Both the position numbers and the translations under genes were made by a program. A stretch of DNA of 64,000 nucleotides from Roseinatronobacter sp052379845 (lineage in GTDB: Bacteria; Pseudomonadota; Alphaproteobacteria; Rhodobacterales; Rhodobacteraceae): NCBI GenBank assembly GCA_052379845.1, contig JBQTCF010000025.1; one strand, 5' to 3'. Shown here piece by piece: positions 61,631 to 64,000 of this stretch (positions are counted from its first letter, which is position 1; every line of letters starts with the position of its first letter). The notes below the pieces were generated by a model. The model was not told the DNA's origin. It saw nothing but the letters and a program-made list of their open reading frames with translations, and did not search any database.

Positions 61631-63565
61631 TCAGCTTTGGCCATGAACGGCAACCGCGTCAAGGGCTGCGCCATGCGTGCCATGGGGCGTCTTGTCCCAG
61701 TAAAACGGCGCCGAGACAAGTTCCCACAACGCCTTGTAGACAGCAAGCACCGCCAAGGGAAAATACCCGTGCAGCATTGGCAACCACACCCGCAAATGCC
61801 GGTGATGGCGCGCGCGCGTGGCGACAAGTCCAACGGATATATTCACGGCCTCTGACATCAGGAACAGGCCGACGAACGCGACAAGCGCGCCGCGCGGGAA
61901 GGACTCCATAAACGGGTGCGACAATCCGGCCAGAACCAGCCAGAATGACCACAGCACAGGTGCCAGCATGAATTGCACCAATGTTCCCAGAAAAAGCACC
62001 TGCACGCCCCAGAACCGCCACGCCCCAAGCTGCGCCCACAATGCGCGCGGGTCGCGCATATGCACCAGCCACGTGATGGCATAGCCCTTCAACCACCGCG
62101 AACGCTGCTTGACCCAGGCCAGCGGGCGGCAATTGGCTTCTTCATAGGTGACAGTGTCCAGAAGCTGCGTGTAAAATCCGTGGCGCGCCAGCCTGATGCC
62201 CAGATCCGCGTCTTCGGTCACGTTATGCGCGTCCCATCCCCCCAGCCGTTCCAGAATGTCGCGCCGGAAAAACAAGGTTGTCCCCCCCAGTGGCACAGCA
62301 AGGCCAAGACGCTGCAACCCCGGCAGGATAACCCGGAACCAGCTGGCGTATTCGATGGTAAAGCACCGCGCCAGCCAGTTGCTGCGCGGATTGTAGAAAT
62401 CAAGCACGCCTTGCACGCAGGCCAGATTTGCAGGCCCGTTCTGAAAGCAGGTCACAACGCGGTGAATCTGGTCGGGTTCGGGCGCATCCTCGGCGTCATA
62501 GACGCCTATCAAAGTGCCGCGCGCAAACAGCATGGCATAATTCAGCGCGCGCGGCTTGGTTTTCAGCGGCGCATCCGGCACCGGAACAACGCGCATCCAG
62601 CGCGGCAGGTCAGCGCCCTGCAACGCGTGGCGCGTGGCGTGGTCGTTTTCTTCGACAATCAACAGCACGTCCAGCAAGTTGCGCGGCCATGTCAGCCGGG
62701 CCAAACGTGTCAGCAGGCGCGGCACTGTTTCGGGTTCTTTATACAGCGGCACAAGGATGGACACCACCGGCTTGCGGCGCTGCACCAAATCCACGACCGC
62801 GCCTGCCGGTGCAGGGACGCGGCGGTGCGGGCGCGACACTGCGGCGATGGCTGCCGCCAGTTTCAGGCTGGCAGACAAGGCCAGAAATACGCTGGCAATC
62901 AGCGTCAGGGCCATGAACACGGCCTGCGGCACGGAAAACGCCAGCGCCAGAAGCACCCCAAGCCCGCCACCCAGCCATAGGCGCACCCGCCGCAAGGGCA
63001 TGCTCCGGCAGCTTTCCTGCTGTGTGACGCAGCTTTCGGCCCAAAGTGTCAGCCGGGTGCGCCGCAGCCGCAAAACCGTGTCATGCAGGAAGTTTTCCGA
63101 GATCAGCGCCGGAACAACAGGGCCAAGCGCGGCTTCCAATTCCGCGCGGCACTGTTCGAACTGGTCGGGGCGCGGAGTGGCCACCACAGTCACTGCGCCC
63201 GCATGGCACCACGGTATGCAGCGCAGCGCGATACAACGTTCAGGACGCAAAATATCGGTCAATGTTGGGTCGGGGTCACGGCTGGCGGCATCAAGAATGG
63301 GCGTATCGAACTGGACCGACAGCGCGCGCATCAGCGTGTCTTCGGTGATCTGCCCTTGGGCAACCAGCAAATCCCCCAGATTGGTGGCCTGCTGCGCCTG
63401 CATATGCAAGGCGTATACCAGCCCTTCGTCGCTGATGGCCCCCATATCGCGCAAAATCGCGCCCAGCCTGTCGCGCGTCTGGCTGTTGTCGCGCACAACA
63501 CTAAGCCGGACGGGTGGCAGACCATCTAACGAAAAGGATGAAACCGGCCTGATATTGAGCATCAT
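61631..63565 (-). CDS. membrane glycosyltransferase with N-terminal MshEN (c-di-GMP receptor) domain
   Basis: A 644-residue protein. Residues about 33-90 match MshEN: RLGAILRDMGAISDEGL and, in repeat, NLGDLLVAQGQITEDTLMRAL, the doubled motif of GspE-N/MshE proteins that binds cyclic di-GMP. Membrane helices follow at about 198-240. The GT2 domain has VSILVPLYKEPETV (268-281), the metal motif DAED (357-360), TED (450-452) and QRSRW (487-491), as in processive cellulose-synthase-like enzymes. Three or four more helices end the protein. It probably makes or extends a surface glycan when c-di-GMP is high. ATG codons at 63565 and 63562 are equivalent. Confidence 0.88.
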   Translation of the reverse strand: MMLNIRPVSSFSLDGLPPVRLSVVRDNSQTRDRLGAILRDMGAISDEGLVYALHMQAQQATNLGDLLVAQGQITEDTLMRALSVQFDTPILDAASRDPDPTLTDILRPERCIALRCIPWCHAGAVTVVATPRPDQFEQCRAELEAALGPVVPALISENFLHDTVLRLRRTRLTLWAESCVTQQESCRSMPLRRVRLWLGGGLGVLLALAFSVPQAVFMALTLIASVFLALSASLKLAAAIAAVSRPHRRVPAPAGAVVDLVQRRKPVVSILVPLYKEPETVPRLLTRLARLTWPRNLLDVLLIVEENDHATRHALQGADLPRWMRVVPVPDAPLKTKPRALNYAMLFARGTLIGVYDAEDAPEPDQIHRVVTCFQNGPANLACVQGVLDFYNPRSNWLARCFTIEYASWFRVILPGLQRLGLAVPLGGTTLFFRRDILERLGGWDAHNVTEDADLGIRLARHGFYTQLLDTVTYEEANCRPLAWVKQRSRWLKGYAITWLVHMRDPRALWAQLGAWRFWGVQVLFLGTLVQFMLAPVLWSFWLVLAGLSHPFMESFPRGALVAFVGLFLMSEAVNISVGLVATRARHHRHLRVWLPMLHGYFPLAVLAVYKALWELVSAPFYWDKTPHGTHGAALDAVAVHGQS

Positions 63566-63668
63566 TGTTCCACTTTGGTTAACGCAAAGGGGAACACCAT
63601 TTTGATTAACAACTGATTAAATAATCAGAGCATATGGCAACTTCATTTGGCGCGCGCGCCACTTGCCC

Positions 63669-64000
63669 TTAGCTGGCCTTGCGGTCCGCCATATGCTGCG
63701 CAAAGCGTTCAAACAGGTAGAAACTGTCCTGCGGTCCGGGGCTGGCCTCGGGGTGGTGCTGGACGGAAAACACCGGCTTGTCTTTCATGCGGATGCCGCA
63801 ATTGGACCCGTCAAACAAGGATGTGTGCGTCTCAATCACCGCATCGGGCAGGGTCTGGCTGTCCACAGCGAACCCGTGGTTCATGGACGTAATCTCAACC
63901 TTGCCGGTCTCATGATCCTTGACGGGGTGATTGGCGCCGTGATGGCCGTGGTTCATTTTGACCGTTTGCGCCCCCAGCGCCAGCGCAAGCATCTGGTGGC
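63669..64000 (-). CDS. carA: carbamoyl-phosphate synthase small subunit, 3' part
   Basis: The last 110 residues of CarA; the gene runs off the right edge. The visible part starts at the HQMLALALGAQTVKMNHGHHGANHPVKD segment just after the catalytic cysteine region, then HHPEASPGP, which supplies the catalytic histidine and glutamate of the class I glutamine amidotransferase. CarA hydrolyses glutamine for carbamoyl phosphate used in arginine and pyrimidine synthesis. It lies 103 bases upstream of the MshEN-glycosyltransferase start; whether they share transcripts is not clear. Confidence 0.95.
   Translation of the reverse strand, partial: HQMLALALGAQTVKMNHGHHGANHPVKDHETGKVEITSMNHGFAVDSQTLPDAVIETHTSLFDGSNCGIRMKDKPVFSVQHHPEASPGPQDSFYLFERFAQHMADRKAS

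Noticed and set aside
1..64000. CRISPR array, prophage structural genes, or biosynthetic megasynthase
   Set aside because: No regularly spaced repeats, no capsid or tail genes, and no long modular synthase frames were found in reading the window.

Overview
The window reads as chromosomal DNA of an alphaproteobacterium of the order Rhodobacterales. This is inferred from recognised gene families: crotonyl-CoA carboxylase/reductase (ethylmalonyl-CoA pathway), a PccR/ScfR-type regulator beside propionyl-CoA carboxylase genes, Rhodobacterales-type orphan families (Alph_Pro_TM/TIGR02186, DUF2927, DUF6497), high GC, and dense overlapping genes. Genus cannot be fixed from the sequence alone.

Layout. 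1-4.9 kb is an accessory island at the 3' side of a tRNA-Ser(GCU): a large serine recombinase translationally coupled to two ParB/RepB-like proteins, a divergent small helix-turn-helix protein, a ParDE-type toxin-antitoxin pair, a frameshifted fragment of a HEPN-domain gene, and a 196-bp element with perfect 34-bp inverted repeats holding the first codons of an IS110-type transposase. 5.3-25 kb is core genome: lepA, DUF1989, malate synthase G, threonine aldolase, nfu-tsaB-rimI, a TauE/SafE exporter pair, a RecD-like helicase, ccr, an acyltransferase, ndk, rimO, an I78 inhibitor lipoprotein, an aldo/keto reductase and a HAD phosphatase. 25-32 kb is a minus-strand run of eight closely spaced genes linking TelA, XpaC, an SPFH/GYF protein, a double zinc-ribbon membrane protein, a DUF2927 lipoprotein and a 25-residue membrane microprotein to a sugar kinase and dtd. 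32-45 kb holds rluB, hisH-hisB, a nucleoside phosphorylase, an FkbM methyltransferase, rpsB-tsf, a SulP transporter, a soluble multi-PAS chemoreceptor, purB and an isolated fliG. 45-59 kb is a propionate/acetate module: an acetate-kinase/PduL fusion, doxX, methylmalonyl-CoA mutase, pccA, small lipoproteins, DUF6497, pccB, an MFS exporter and a PccR-like regulator, with TTTGCAAA sites before pccB and before the regulator gene. 59-64 kb holds adenine deaminase, a sulfotransferase-like protein, a glycosyltransferase with an N-terminal MshEN (c-di-GMP receptor) domain, and the 3' part of carA.

How the genes work together. Ccr, PccA/PccB, methylmalonyl-CoA mutase and malate synthase are steps of acetyl-CoA/propionyl-CoA assimilation by the ethylmalonyl-CoA route. 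The kinase-PduL fusion could feed the pathway by turning acetate or propionate into the acyl-CoA through an acyl-phosphate held on one polypeptide, and PccR would induce the carboxylase. The strongest candidates for undescribed biology are this fusion enzyme, the TelA-XpaC-SPFH-zinc-ribbon operon with its microprotein, the recombinase-ParB-ParB module, and the MshEN-glycosyltransferase.
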